Positions 49,296-61,267 of a stretch of DNA of 64,000 nt are shown in pieces. The notes under the pieces were generated by a model that was not told the origin of the DNA, did not search any database, and saw nothing but the letters and a program-made list of their open reading frames with translations. Numbering within the stretch: the first letter of the stretch is position 1; each line of letters opens with the position of its first letter. A program made the position numbers and the translations under genes. Source of the stretch: Hydractinia symbiolongicarpus (Eukaryota > Cnidaria > Hydrozoa > Anthoathecata > Hydractiniidae). The stretch lies in assembly GCF_029227915.1 (NCBI RefSeq), contig NC_079876.1, positions 38,919,828-38,983,827 on the forward strand. The letters are read 5' to 3'.

Positions 49296-52200
49296 AAAAT
49301 GAAAACATTTTTAAAAACTACAAGTCTCATGCGTTGTAGTGGTGAAAAAATAATTTAAAAAATCGTTCGAGAATTGAGTTTACACCCTGGGTTCTATCTT
49401 TGTATACTTTTGACTATACGGGCCGAGTCTGGGATTTACGGGAAATCGCAGGTTTTCGTTTGCCGGCGATTAAAATTCTTTTATTCAGCGTCTCATCAAA
49501 AACGAAAACATTTTTGAAAACTACAAGTCTGATGCGTTTTAGTGGTGAAAAAATAATTTAAGAAATCGTTCGGGAAATGAGTTTACACCCTGGGTTCTAT
49601 CTTTGTATACTTTTGACTATACGGGCCGAGTCTGGGATTTACGGGAAATAGCAGGTTTTCGTTTGCCGGCGATTAAAATTCTTTTATTCAGCGTCTCATC
49701 AAAAATGAAAACATTTTTGAAAATTACAAGTCTGATGCGTTTTAGTGGTGAAAAAATAATTTAAGAAATCTTTCGGGAAATGAGTTTACTCCCTGGGTAC
49801 TTTCTTTGTATACTTTTGACTATACGGGCCGAGTCCGGGATTTACGGGAAATCGCGGGTTTTCGTTTGCCGGCGATTAAACTTCTTTTATTCAGCGTCTC
49901 ATCAAAAATGAAAACATTTTTAAAAACGACAAGTCTCATGGGCTTTAGTGGTGAAATAATAATTTAAAAAATCGTTCGGGAAATGAGTTTACACCCTGGG
50001 TACTTTCTTTGTATACTTTTGACTATACGGGCCGAGTCCGGGATTTACGGGAAATCGCAGGTTTTCGTTTGCCGGCGATTAAACTTCTTTTATTCAGCGT
50101 CTCATCAAAAATGAAAACATTTTTGAAAACTACAGGTCTCATGCGTTTTAGTGATGAAAAAATAATTTAAAAATTCGTTAGGGAAATGAGTTTACTCACT
50201 GGGTACTTTCCTTGTATACTTTTGACTATACGGGCCGAGATCGGGATTTACGGGAAATCGCAGGTTTTCGTTTGCCGGCGATTAAACTTCTTTTATTCAG
50301 CGTCTTATCAAAAATGAAAACATTTTTGAAAACTACAAGTCTCATGCGTTTTAGTGGTGAAAAAATAATTTAAAAATTCGTTAGGGAAATGAGTTTACTC
50401 ACTGGGTACTTTCCTTGTATACTTTTGACTATACGGGCCGAGATCGGGATTTACGGGAAATCGCGGATTTTCGTTTGCCGGCGATTAAACTTCTTTTATT
50501 CAGCGTCTCATCAAAAATGAAAACATTTTTAAAAACTACAAGTCTCATGCGTTGTAGTGGTGAAAAAATAATTTAAAAAATCGTTCGAGAATTGAGTTTA
50601 CACCCTGGGTTCTATCTTTGTATACTTTTGACTATACGGGCCGAGTCTGGGATTTACGGGAAATCGCAGGTTTTCGTTTGCCGGCGATTAAAATTCTTTT
50701 ATTCAGCGTCTCATCAAAAATGAAAACATTTTTGAAAACTACAAGTCTGATGCGTTTTAGTGGTGAAAAAATAATTTAAGAAATCGTTCGGGAAATGAGT
50801 TTACTCCCTGGGTACTTTCTTTGCATACTTTTGACTATACGGGCCGAGTCAGGGATTTACGGGAAATCGCGGGTTTTCGTTTGCCGGCGATTAAACTTCT
50901 TTTATTTAGCGTCTCATCAAAAATGAAAACATTTTTAAAAACTACAAGTCTCATGCGTTGTAGTGGTGAAAAAATAATTTAAAAAATCGTTCGAGAAATG
51001 AGTTTACACCCTGGGTTCTATCTTTGTATACTTTTGACTATACGGGCCGAGTCTGGGATTTACGGGAAATAGCAGGTTTTCGTTTGCCGGCGATTAAAAT
51101 TCTTTTATTCAGCGTCTCATCAAAAATGAAAACATTTTTGAAAATTACAAGTCTGATGCGTTTTAGTGGTGAAAAAATAATTTAAGAAATCTTTCGGGAA
51201 ATGAGTTTACTCCCTGGGTACTTTCTTTGTATACTTTTGACTATACGGGCCGAGTCCGGGATTTACGGGAAATCGCGGGTTTTCGTTTGCCGGCGATTAA
51301 ACTTCTTTTATTCAGCGTCTCATCAAAAATGAAAACATTTTTAAAAACGACAAGTCTCATGGGCTTTAGTGGTGAAATAATAATTTAAAAAATCGTTCGG
51401 GAAATGAGTTTACACCCTGGGTACTTTCTTTGTATACTTTTGACTATACGGGCCGAGTCCAGGATTTACGGGAAATCGCAGGTTTTCGTTTGCCGGCGAT
51501 TAAACTTCTTTTATTCAGCGTCTCATCAAAAATGAAAACATTTTTGAAAACTACAGGTCTCATGCGTTTTAGTGGTGAAAAAATAATTTAAAAATTCGTT
51601 AGGGAAATGAGTTTACTCACTGGGTACTTTCCTTGTATACTTTTGACTATACGGGCCGAGATCGGGATTTACGGGAAATCGCAGGTTTTCGTTTGCCGGC
51701 GATTAAACTTCTTTTATTCAGCGTCTTATCAAAAATGAAAACATTTTTGAAAACTACAAGTCTGATGCGTTTTAGTGGTGAAAAAATAATTTAAGAAATC
51801 GTTCGGGAAATGAGTTTACTCCCTGGGTACTTTCTTTGTATACTTTTGACTATACGGGCCGAGTCCCGGATTTACGGGAAATCGCGGGTTTTCGTTTGCC
51901 GGCGATTAAACTTCTTTTATTCAGCGTCTCATCAAAAATGAAAACATTTTTGAAAACTGCAAGTCTCATGCGTTTTAGTGGTGAAAAAATAATTTAAAAA
52001 TTCGTTAGGAAAATGAGTTTACTCACTGGGTACTTTCCTTGTATATTTTTGACTATACGGGCCGAGACCGGGATTTACGGGCAATCGCGGATTTTCGTTT
52101 GCCGGCGATTAAACTTCTTTTATTCAGCGTCTCATCAAAAATGAAAACATTTTTGAAAACTACAAGTCTGATGCGTTTTAGTGGTGAAAAAATAATTTAA

Positions 52201-52341
52201 GAAATCGTTCGGGAAATGAGTTTACTCCCAGGGTACTTTCTTTGTATACTTTTGACTATACGGGCCGAGTCCGGGATTTACAGGAAATCGCGGGTTTTCG
52301 TTTGCCGGCGATTAAACTTCTTTTATTCAGCGTCTCATCAA
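49296..52341 (+). repeat. 7-monomer higher-order repeat, about 1421 bp
   Basis: Series of monomers marked by AGTCTGATGCG with TTTAAGAAATC, AAAACGACAAGTC with GGGCTTTAG, and ACAGGTCTC. The TTTAAGAAATCTTTCGGG unit at 49703 recurs at about 51123, and the AAAACGAC unit at about 49906 recurs near 51326 and 52748, all about seven monomers apart. Some copies swap monomers inside the unit, so the register is imperfect. Confidence 0.78.
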
Positions 52342-55300
52342 AAATGAAAACATTTTTAAAAACTACAAGTCTCATGCGTTGTAGTGGTGAAAAAATAATT
52401 TAAAAAATCGTTCGAGAAATGAGTTTACACCCTGGGTTCTATCTTTGTATACTTTTGACTATACGGGCCGAGTCTGGGATTTACGGGAAATCGCAGGTTT
52501 TCGTTTGCCGGCGATTAAAATTCTTTTATTCAGCGTCTCATCAAAAATGAAAACATTTTTGAAAACTACAAGTCTGATGCCTTTTAGTGGTGAAAAAATA
52601 ATTTAAGAAATCGTTCGGGAAATGAGTTTACTCCCTGGGTACTTTCTTTGTATACTTTTGACTATACGGGCCGAGTCCGGGATTTACGGGAAATCGCGGG
52701 TTTTCGTTTGCCGGCGATTAAACTTCTTTTATTCAGCGTCTCATCAAAAATGAAAACATTTTTAAAAACGACAAGTCTCATGGGCTTTAGTGGTGAAATA
52801 ATAATTTAAAAAATCGTTCGGGAAATGAGTTTACACCCTGAGTACTTTCTTTGTATACTTTTGACTATACGGGCCGAGTCCGGGATTTACGGGAAATCGC
52901 AGGTTTTCGTTTGCCGGCATTTAAACTTCTTTTATTCAGCGTCTCATCAAAAATGAAAACATTTTTGAAAATTACAAGTCTCATGCGTTTTAGTGGTGAA
53001 AAAATAATTTAAAAATTCGTTAGGGAAATGAGTTTACTCACTGGGTACTTTCCTTGTATACTTTTGACTATACGGGCTGAGATCGGGATTTACGGGAAAT
53101 CGCAGGTTTTCGTTTGCCGGCGATTAAACTTCTTTTATTCAGCGTCTCATCAAAAATGAAAACATTTTTGAAAACTACAAGTCTCATGCATTTTAGTGGT
53201 GAAAAAAAATTTAAAAATTCGTTAGGGAAATGAGTTTACTCACTGGGTACTTTCCTTGTATACTTTTGACTATACGGGCTGAGATCGGGATTTACGGGAA
53301 ATCGCAGGTTTTCGTTTGCCGGCGATTAAACTTCTTTTATTCAGCGTCTCATCAAAAATGAAAACATTTTTGAAAACTACAAGTCTCATGCATTTTAGTG
53401 GTGAAAAAAAATTTAAAAAATCGTTCGGGAAATGAGTTTACTTCCTGGGTACTTTCTTTGTATACATTCGACTATACGGGCCAAGCCCCGGATTTACGGA
53501 AAATCGCGGGATTTCGTTTGCCGGCGATTAAACCTCTTTTATTAAGCGTCCCATCAAAAATGAAAACATTTTTAAAAACTACAAGTCTAATGCGTTTTAG
53601 TGGTGAAAAAACAATTTAAAAAATCGTTCGGGAAATGAGTTTACACCCTGGGTACTTTCTTTGGATACTTTTGACTATACGGGCCGACTCCGGGATATAC
53701 GGGAAATTGCAGGTTTTCGTTTGCCGGCGATTAAACTTCTTTTATTCAGCGTCTCATCAAAAATGAAAACATTTTTGAAAACTACAAGTCTCATGCGTTT
53801 TAGTGGTGAAAAAATAATTTAAAAATTCGTTAGGGAAATGAGTTTACTCACTGGGTACTTTCCTTGTATATTTTTGACTATACGGGCCGAGAACGGGATT
53901 TACGGGCAATCGCGGATTTTCGTTTGCCGGCGATTAAACTTCTTTTATTCAGCGTCTCATCAAAAATGAAAACATTTTTAAAAACTACAAGTCACATGCG
54001 TTGTAGTGGTGAAAAAATAATTTAAAAAATCGTTCGGGAAATGAGTTTACACCTTGGGTACTTTCTTTGTATACTTTTGACTATACAGGCCGAGTCCGGG
54101 ATTTACGGGAAATCGCAGGTTTTCGTTTGCCGGCGATTAAACTTCTTTTATTCAGCGTCTCATCAAAAATGAAAACATTTTTGAAAACTACAGGTCTCAT
54201 GCGTTTTAGTGGTGAAAAAATAATTTAAAAATTCGTTAGGGAAATGAGTTTACTCACTGGGTACTTTCCTTGTATACTTTTGACTATACGGGCCGAGATC
54301 AGGATTTACGGGAAATCGCGGATTTTCGTTTGCCCGCGATTAAACTTCTTTTATTCAGCGTCTCATCAAAAATGAAAACATTTTTAAAAACTACAAGTCT
54401 CATGCGTTGTAGTGGTGAAAAAATAATTTAAAAAATCGTTCGAGAAATGAGTTTACACCCTGGGTTCTATCTTTGTATACTTTTGACTATACGGGCCGAG
54501 TCTGGGATTTACGGGAAATCGCAGGTTTTCGTTTGCCGGCGATTAAAATTCTTTTATTCAGCGTCTCATCAAAAATGAAAACATTTTTGAAAACTACAAG
54601 TCTGATGCGTTTTAGTGGTGAAAAAATAATTTAAGAAATCGTTCGGGAAATGAGTTTACTCCCTGGGTACTTTCTTTGTATACTTTTGACTATACGGGCC
54701 GAGTCCGGGATTTACGGGAAATCGCGGGTTTTCGTTTGCCGGCGATTAAACTTCTTTTATTCAGCGTCTCATCAAAAATGAAAACATTTTTAAAAACGAC
54801 AAGTCTCATGGGCTTTAGTGGTGAAATAATAATTTAAAAAATCGTTCGGGAAATGAGTTTACACCCTGAGTACTTTCTTTGTATACTTTTGACTATACGG
54901 GCCGAGTCCGGGATTTACGGGAAATCGCAGGTTTTCGTTTGCCGGCGATTAAACTTCTTTTATTCAGCGTCTCATCAAAAATGAAAACATTTTTGAAAAT
55001 TACAAGGTTCATGCGTTTTAGTGGTGAAAAAATAATTTAAAAATTCGTTAGGGAAATGAGTTTACTCACTGGGTACTTTCCTTGTATACTTTTGACTATA
55101 CGGGCTGAGATCGGGATTTACGGGAAATCGCAGGTTTTCGTTTGCCGGCGATTAAACTTCTTTTATTCAGCGTCTCATCAAAAATGAAAACATTTTTGAA
55201 AACTACAAGTCTCATGCATTTTAGTGGTGAAAAAAAATTTAAAAAATCGTTCGGGAAATGAGTTTACTTCCTGGGTACTTTCTTTGTATACATTCGACTA

Positions 55301-55600
55301 TACGGGCCAAGCCCCGGATTTACGGAAAATCGCGGGATTTCGTTTGCCGGCGATTAAACCTCTTTTATTAAGCGTCCCATCAAAAATGAAAACATTTTTA
55401 AAAACTACAAGTCTAATGCGTTTTAGTGGTGAAAAAACAATTTAAAAAATCGTTCGGGAAATGAGTTTACACCCTGGGTACTTTCTTTGGATACTTTTGA
55501 CTATACGGGCCGACTCCGGGATATACGGGAAATCGCAGGTTTTCGTTTGCCGGCGATTAAACTTCTTTTATTCAGCGTCTCATCAAAAATGAAAACATTT
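52342..55600 (+). repeat. 10-monomer higher-order repeat of about 2026 bp, with a local monomer duplication
   Basis: The GCGTTGTAG / TTCGAGAAATG monomer at 52342 recurs at 54368 with the following units in the same order: GATGC(G/C)TTTTAG, AAAACGAC, AAATTACAAG and GCATTTTAG. The GCATTTTAG monomer is doubled in the first copy (about 53152 and 53355) but single in the second, so later markers are only 1826 bp apart (53398 and 55224). The GAAAAAAAATTTAAA run in this unit keeps a chance 73-codon forward frame open in each copy; it is not a gene. Confidence 0.8.
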
Positions 55601-58600
55601 TTGAAAACTACAAGTCTCATGCGTTTTAGTGGTGAAAAAATAATTTAAAAAATCGTTCGGGAAATGAGTTTACTCCCTGGGTACTTTCTTTGTATACTTT
55701 TGACTATACGGACCGAGTCCGGGATTTACGGGAAGTCGCGGGTTTTTGTTTGCCGGCGATTAAACTTCTTTTATTCAGCGGCTCATCAAAAATGAAAATA
55801 TTTATAAATACTACAAGTCTCATGGGCTTTAGTGGTAAAATAACAATTTAAAAAATCGTTCGGGAAAGGAGTTTACACCCTGGGTACTTTCTTTGTATAC
55901 TTTTCACTATCCGGGCCGAGTCCGGGATGTACGGGAAATCGCAGGTTTTGGTTTGCCGGCGATTAAACTTCTTTTATTCAGCGTCTCATCAAAAATGAAA
56001 ACATTTTTAAAAACTACAAGTCTCATGCGTTTTAGTGATGAAAAAATAATTTAAAAAATCGTTCGGGAAATGAGTTTACTCCCTGGGTACTTTCTTTGTA
56101 TACTTTTGACTATGCGGGTCGAGTCCGGGGTTTACGGGAAGTGGCGAATTTTCGTTTGCCGGCGATTAAACTTCTTTTATTTAGCGTCTCACCAAAAATA
56201 AAAACATTTTTGAAAACTACAAGTCTCAAGCGTTTTAGTGGTGAAAAGATAATTTAAAAAATCGTTTTGGAAATGAGTTTACTCACAGGGTACTTTCTTT
56301 GTATACATTGGACTATACGGGCTAAGCCCGGGATTTACGGGAAATCGCGTGTTTTCGTTTGCCGGCGATTAAACTTCTTTTATTCAGCGTCTCATCAAAA
56401 ATGAAAACATTTCTGAAAACTACAAGTCTCAAGCGTTTTAGTGGTGAAAAGATAATTTAAAAAATCGTTTTGGAAATGAGTTTACTCACAGGGTACTTTC
56501 TTTGTATACATTGGACTATACGGGCCGAGTCCGGGATTTACGGGAAGTCGCGGGTTTTTGTTTGCCGGCGATTAAACTTCTTTTATTCAGCGTCTCATCA
56601 AAAATGAAAATATTTATAAATACTACAAGTCTCATGGGCTTTAGTGGTGAAATAACAATTTAAAAAATCGTTCAGGAAAGGAGTTTACACCCTGGGTACT
56701 TTCTTTGTATACTTTTCACTATCCGGACCGAGTCCGGGATTTACGGGAAATCGCAGGGTTTCGTTTGCCGGCGATTAAACTTCTTTTATTCAGCGTCTCA
56801 TCAAAAATGAAAACATTTTTAAAAACTACAAGTCTCATGCGTTTTAGTGGTGAAAAAATAATTTAAAAAATCGTTCGAGAAATGAGTTTACACCCTGGGT
56901 TCTATCTTTGTATACTTTTGACTATACGGGCCGAGTCAGGGATTTACGGGAAATCGCAGGTTTTCGTTTGCGGCGATTAAACTTCTTTTATTCAGCGTCT
57001 CATCAAAAATGAAAACATCTTTGAAAACTACAAGTCTCATCCGTTTTAGTGGTGAAAAAATAATTTAAGAAATCTTTCGGGAAATGAGTTTACTCCCTGG
57101 GTACTTTCTTTGTATACTTTTGACTATACGGGCCGAGTCCGGGATTTACGGGAAATCGCGGGTTTTCGTTTGCCGGCGATTAAACTTCTTTTATTCAGCG
57201 TCTCATCAAAAATGAAAACATTTTTAAAAACGACAAGTCTCATGGGCTTTAGTGGTGAAATAATAATTTAAAAAATCGTTCGGGAAATGAGTTTACACCC
57301 TGGGTACTTTCTTTGTATACTTTTGACTATACGGGCCGAGTCCGGGATTTACGGGAAATCGCAGGTTTTCGTTTGCCGGCGATTAAACTTCTTTTATTCA
57401 GCGTCTCATCAAAAATGAAAACATTTTTGAAAACTACAAGTCTCATGCATTTTAGTGGTGAAAAAAAATTTAAAAAATCGTTCGGGAAATGAGTTTACTT
57501 CCTGGGTACTTTCTTTGTATACATTCGACTATACGGGCCAAGCCCCGGATTTACGGAAAATCGCGGGATTTCGTTTGCCGGCGATTAAACCTCTTTTATT
57601 AAGCGTCCCATCAAAAATGAAAACATTTTTAAAAACTACAAGTCTAATGCGTTTTAGTGGTGAAAAAACAATTTAAAAAATCGTTCGGGAAATGAGTTTA
57701 CACCCTGGGTACTTTCTTTGGATACTTTTGACTATACGGGCCGACTCCGGGATATACGGGAAATCGCAGGTTTTCGTTTGCCGGCGATTAAACTTCTTTT
57801 ATTCAGCGTCTCATCAAAAATGAAATCATTTTTGAAAACTACAAGTCTCATGCGTTTTAGTGGTGAAAAAATAATTTAAAAATTCGTTAGGGAAATGAGT
57901 TTACTCACTGGGTACTTTCCTTGTATATTTTTGACTATACGGGCCGAGACCGGGATTTACGGGCAATCGCGGATTTTCGTTTGCCGGCGATTAAACTTCT
58001 TTTATTCAGCGTCTCATCAAAAATGAAAACATTTTTAAAAACTACAAGTCACATGCGTTGTAGTGGTGAAAAAATAATTTAAAAAATCGTTCGGGAAATG
58101 AGTTTACACCTTGGGTACTTTCTTTGTATACTTTTGACTATACGGGCCGAGTCCGGGATTTACGGGAAATCGCAGGTTTTCGTTTGCCGGCGATTAAACT
58201 TCTTTTATTCAGCGTCTCATCAAAAATGAAAACATTTTTGAAAACTACAAGTCTCATGCGTTTTAGTGGTGAAAAAATAATTTAAAAATTCGTTAGGGAA
58301 ATGAGTTTACTCACTGGGTACTTTCCTTGTATACTTTTGACTATACGGGCCGAGATCGGGATTTACGGGAAATCGCGGATTTTCGTTTGCCGGCGATTAA
58401 ACTTCTTTTATTCAGCGTCTCATCAAAAATGAAAACATTTTTAAAAACTACAAGTCTCATGCGTTTTAGTGGTGAAAAAATAATTTAAAAAATCGTTCGG
58501 GAAATGAGTTTACTCCCTGGGTACTTTCTTTGTATACTTTTGACTATACGGGCCGAGTCCGGGATTTACGGGAAATCGCGGGTTTTCGTTTGCCGGCGAT

Positions 58601-61080
58601 TAAACTTCTTTTATTCAGCGTCTCATCAAAAATGAAAACATTTTTAAAAACTACAAGTCTCATGGCCTTTAGTGGTGAAATAATAATTTAAAAAATCGTT
58701 CGGGAAATGAGTTTACACCCTGGGTACTTTCTTTGTATACTTTTGACTATACGGGCCGAGTCCGGGATTTACGGGAAATCGCAGGTTTTCGTTTGCCGGC
58801 GATTAAACTTCTTTTATTCAGCGTCTCATCAAAAATGAAAACATTTTTGAAAACTACAAGTCTCATGCGTTTTAGTGGTGAAAAAATAATTTAAAAATTC
58901 GTTAGGGAAATAAGTTTACTCACTGGGTACTTTCCTTGTATACTTTTGACTATACGGGCCGAGATCGGGATTGACGGGAAATCGCGGATTTTCGTTTGCC
59001 GGCGATTAAACTTCTTTTATTCAGCGTCTCATCAAAAATGAAAACATTTTTAAAAACTACAAGTCTCATGCGTTGTAGTGGTGAAAAAATAATTTAAAAA
59101 ATCGTTCGAGAAATGAGTTTACACCCTGGGTTCTATCTTTGTATACTTTTGACTATACGGGCCGAGTCCGGGATTTACGGGAAATCGCAGGTTTTCGTTT
59201 GCGGCGATTAAACTTCTTTTATTCAGCGTCTCATCAAAAATGAAAACATCTTTGAAAACTACAAGTCTCATCCGTTTTAGTGGTGAAAAAATAATTTAAA
59301 AAATCGTTCGGGAAATGAGTTTACTCCCTGGGTACTTTCTTTGTATACTTTTGACTATACGGGCCGAGTCCGGGATTTACGGGAAATCGCAGGTTTTCGT
59401 TTGCCGGCGATTAAACTTCTTTTATTCAGCGTCTCATCAAAAATGAAAACATTTTTAAAAACTACAAGTCTCATGCGTTTTAGTGGTGAAAAAATAAATT
59501 AAAAAATCGTTCGAGAAATGAGTTTACACCCTGGGTTCTATCTTTGTATACTTTTGACTATACGGGCCGAGTCAGGGATTTACGGGAAATCGCAGGTTTT
59601 CGTTTGCGGCGATTAAACTTCTTTTATTCAGCGTCTCATCAAAAATGAAAACATCTTTGAAAACTACAAGTCTCATCCGTTTTAGTGGTGAAAAAATAAT
59701 TTAAAAAATCGTTCGGGAAATGAGTTTACTCCCTGGGTACTTTCTTTGTATACTTTTGACTATACGGGCCGAGTCCGGGATTTACGGGAAATTGCGGGTT
59801 TTCGTTTGCCGGCGATTAAACTTCTTTTATTCAGCGTCTCATCAAAAATGAAAATATTTATAAATACTACAAGTCTCATGGGCTTTAGTGGTGAAATAAC
59901 AATTTAAAAAATCGTTCGGGAAAGGAGTTTACACCCTGGGTACTTTCTTTGTACACTTTTCACTATCCGGGCGGAGTCCGGGATTTACGGGAAATCGCAG
60001 GTTTTGGTTTGCCGGCGATTAAACTTCTTTTATTCAGCGTCTCATCAAAAATGAAAACATTTTTAAAAACTACAAGTCTCATGCGTTTTAGTGATGAAAA
60101 AATAATTTAAAAAATCGTTCGGGAAATGAGTTTACTCCCTGGGTACTTTCTTTGTATACTTTTGACTATGGGGGTCGAGTCCGGGGTTTACGGGAAGTGG
60201 CGAATTTTCGTTTGCCGGCGATTAAACTTCTTTTATTTAGCGTCTCACCAAAAATGAAAACATTTTTGAAAACTACAAGTCTCAAGCGTTTTAGTGGTGA
60301 AAAGATAATTTAAAAAATCGTTTTGGAAATGAGTTTACTCACAGGGTACTTTCTTTGTATACATTGGACTATACGGGCTAAGCCCGGGATTTACGGGAAA
60401 TCGCGTGTTTTCGTTTGCCGGTGATTAAACTTCTTTTATTCAGCGTCTCATCAAAAATGAAAACATTTCTGAAAACTACAAGTCTCAAGCGTTTTAGTGG
60501 TGAAAAGATAATTTAAAAAATCGTTTTGGAAATGAGTTTACTCACAGGGTACTTTTTTTGTATACATTGGACTATACGGGCCGAGTCCGGGATTTACGGG
60601 AAGTCGCGGGTTTTTGTTTGCCGGCGATTAAACTTCTTTTATTCAGCGTCTCATCAAAAATGAAAATATTTATAAATACTACAAGTCTCATGGGCTTTAG
60701 TGGTGAAATAACAATTTAAAAAATCGTTCGGGAAAGGAGTTTACACCCTGGGTACTTTCTTTGTATACTTTTCACTATCCGGGCCGAGTCCGGGATTTAC
60801 GGGAAATCGCAGGTTTTCGTTTGCCGGCGATTAAACTTCTTTTATTCAGCGTCTCATCAAAAATGAAAACATTTTTAAAAACTACAAGTCTCATGCGTTT
60901 TAGTGGTGAAAAAATAATTTAAAAAATCGTTCGAGAAATGAGTTTACACCCTGGGTTCTATCTTTGTATACTTTTGACTATACGGGCCGAGTCAGGGATT
61001 TACGGGAAATCGCAGGTTTTCGTTTGCGGCGATTAAACTTCTTTTATTCAGCGTCTCATCAAAAATGAAAACATCTTTGA
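53355..61080 (+). repeat. Roughly 20-monomer superperiod of about 4057 bp
   Basis: Markers at both ends of this stretch recur at nearly the same offset. The GCATTTTAG unit at 53398 recurs at 57455 (4057 bp), GGGCAATCGCGG near 53906 recurs near 57961, and AGTCACATGCG near 53990 near 58048. AAAATATTTATAAATAC at 55792 recurs at 59848 and the one at 56604 at 60660 (4056 bp each), with AAAGGAGTTTACACC and CTATCCGG units following. The middle (about 54.4-55.6 versus 58.4-59.6 kb) is out of register by about one monomer and then recovers. Confidence 0.75.
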
Positions 61081-61267
61081 AAACTCCAAGTCTCATCCGT
61101 TTTAGTGGTGAAAAAATAATTTAAAAAATCGTTCGGGAAATGAGTTTACTCCCTGGGTACTTTCTTTGTATACTTTTGACTATACGGGCCGAGTCCGGGA
61201 TTTACGGGAAGTCGCGGGTTTTTGTTTGCCGGCGATTAAACTTCTTTTATTCAGCGTCTCATCAAAA

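Noticed and set aside
53398-53619. Identical 73-codon forward frames at 53.4, 55.2 and 57.5 kb
   Set aside because: Copies of one HOR member; the frame is open only because of the GAAAAAAAATTTAAA length variant. Not a gene family.
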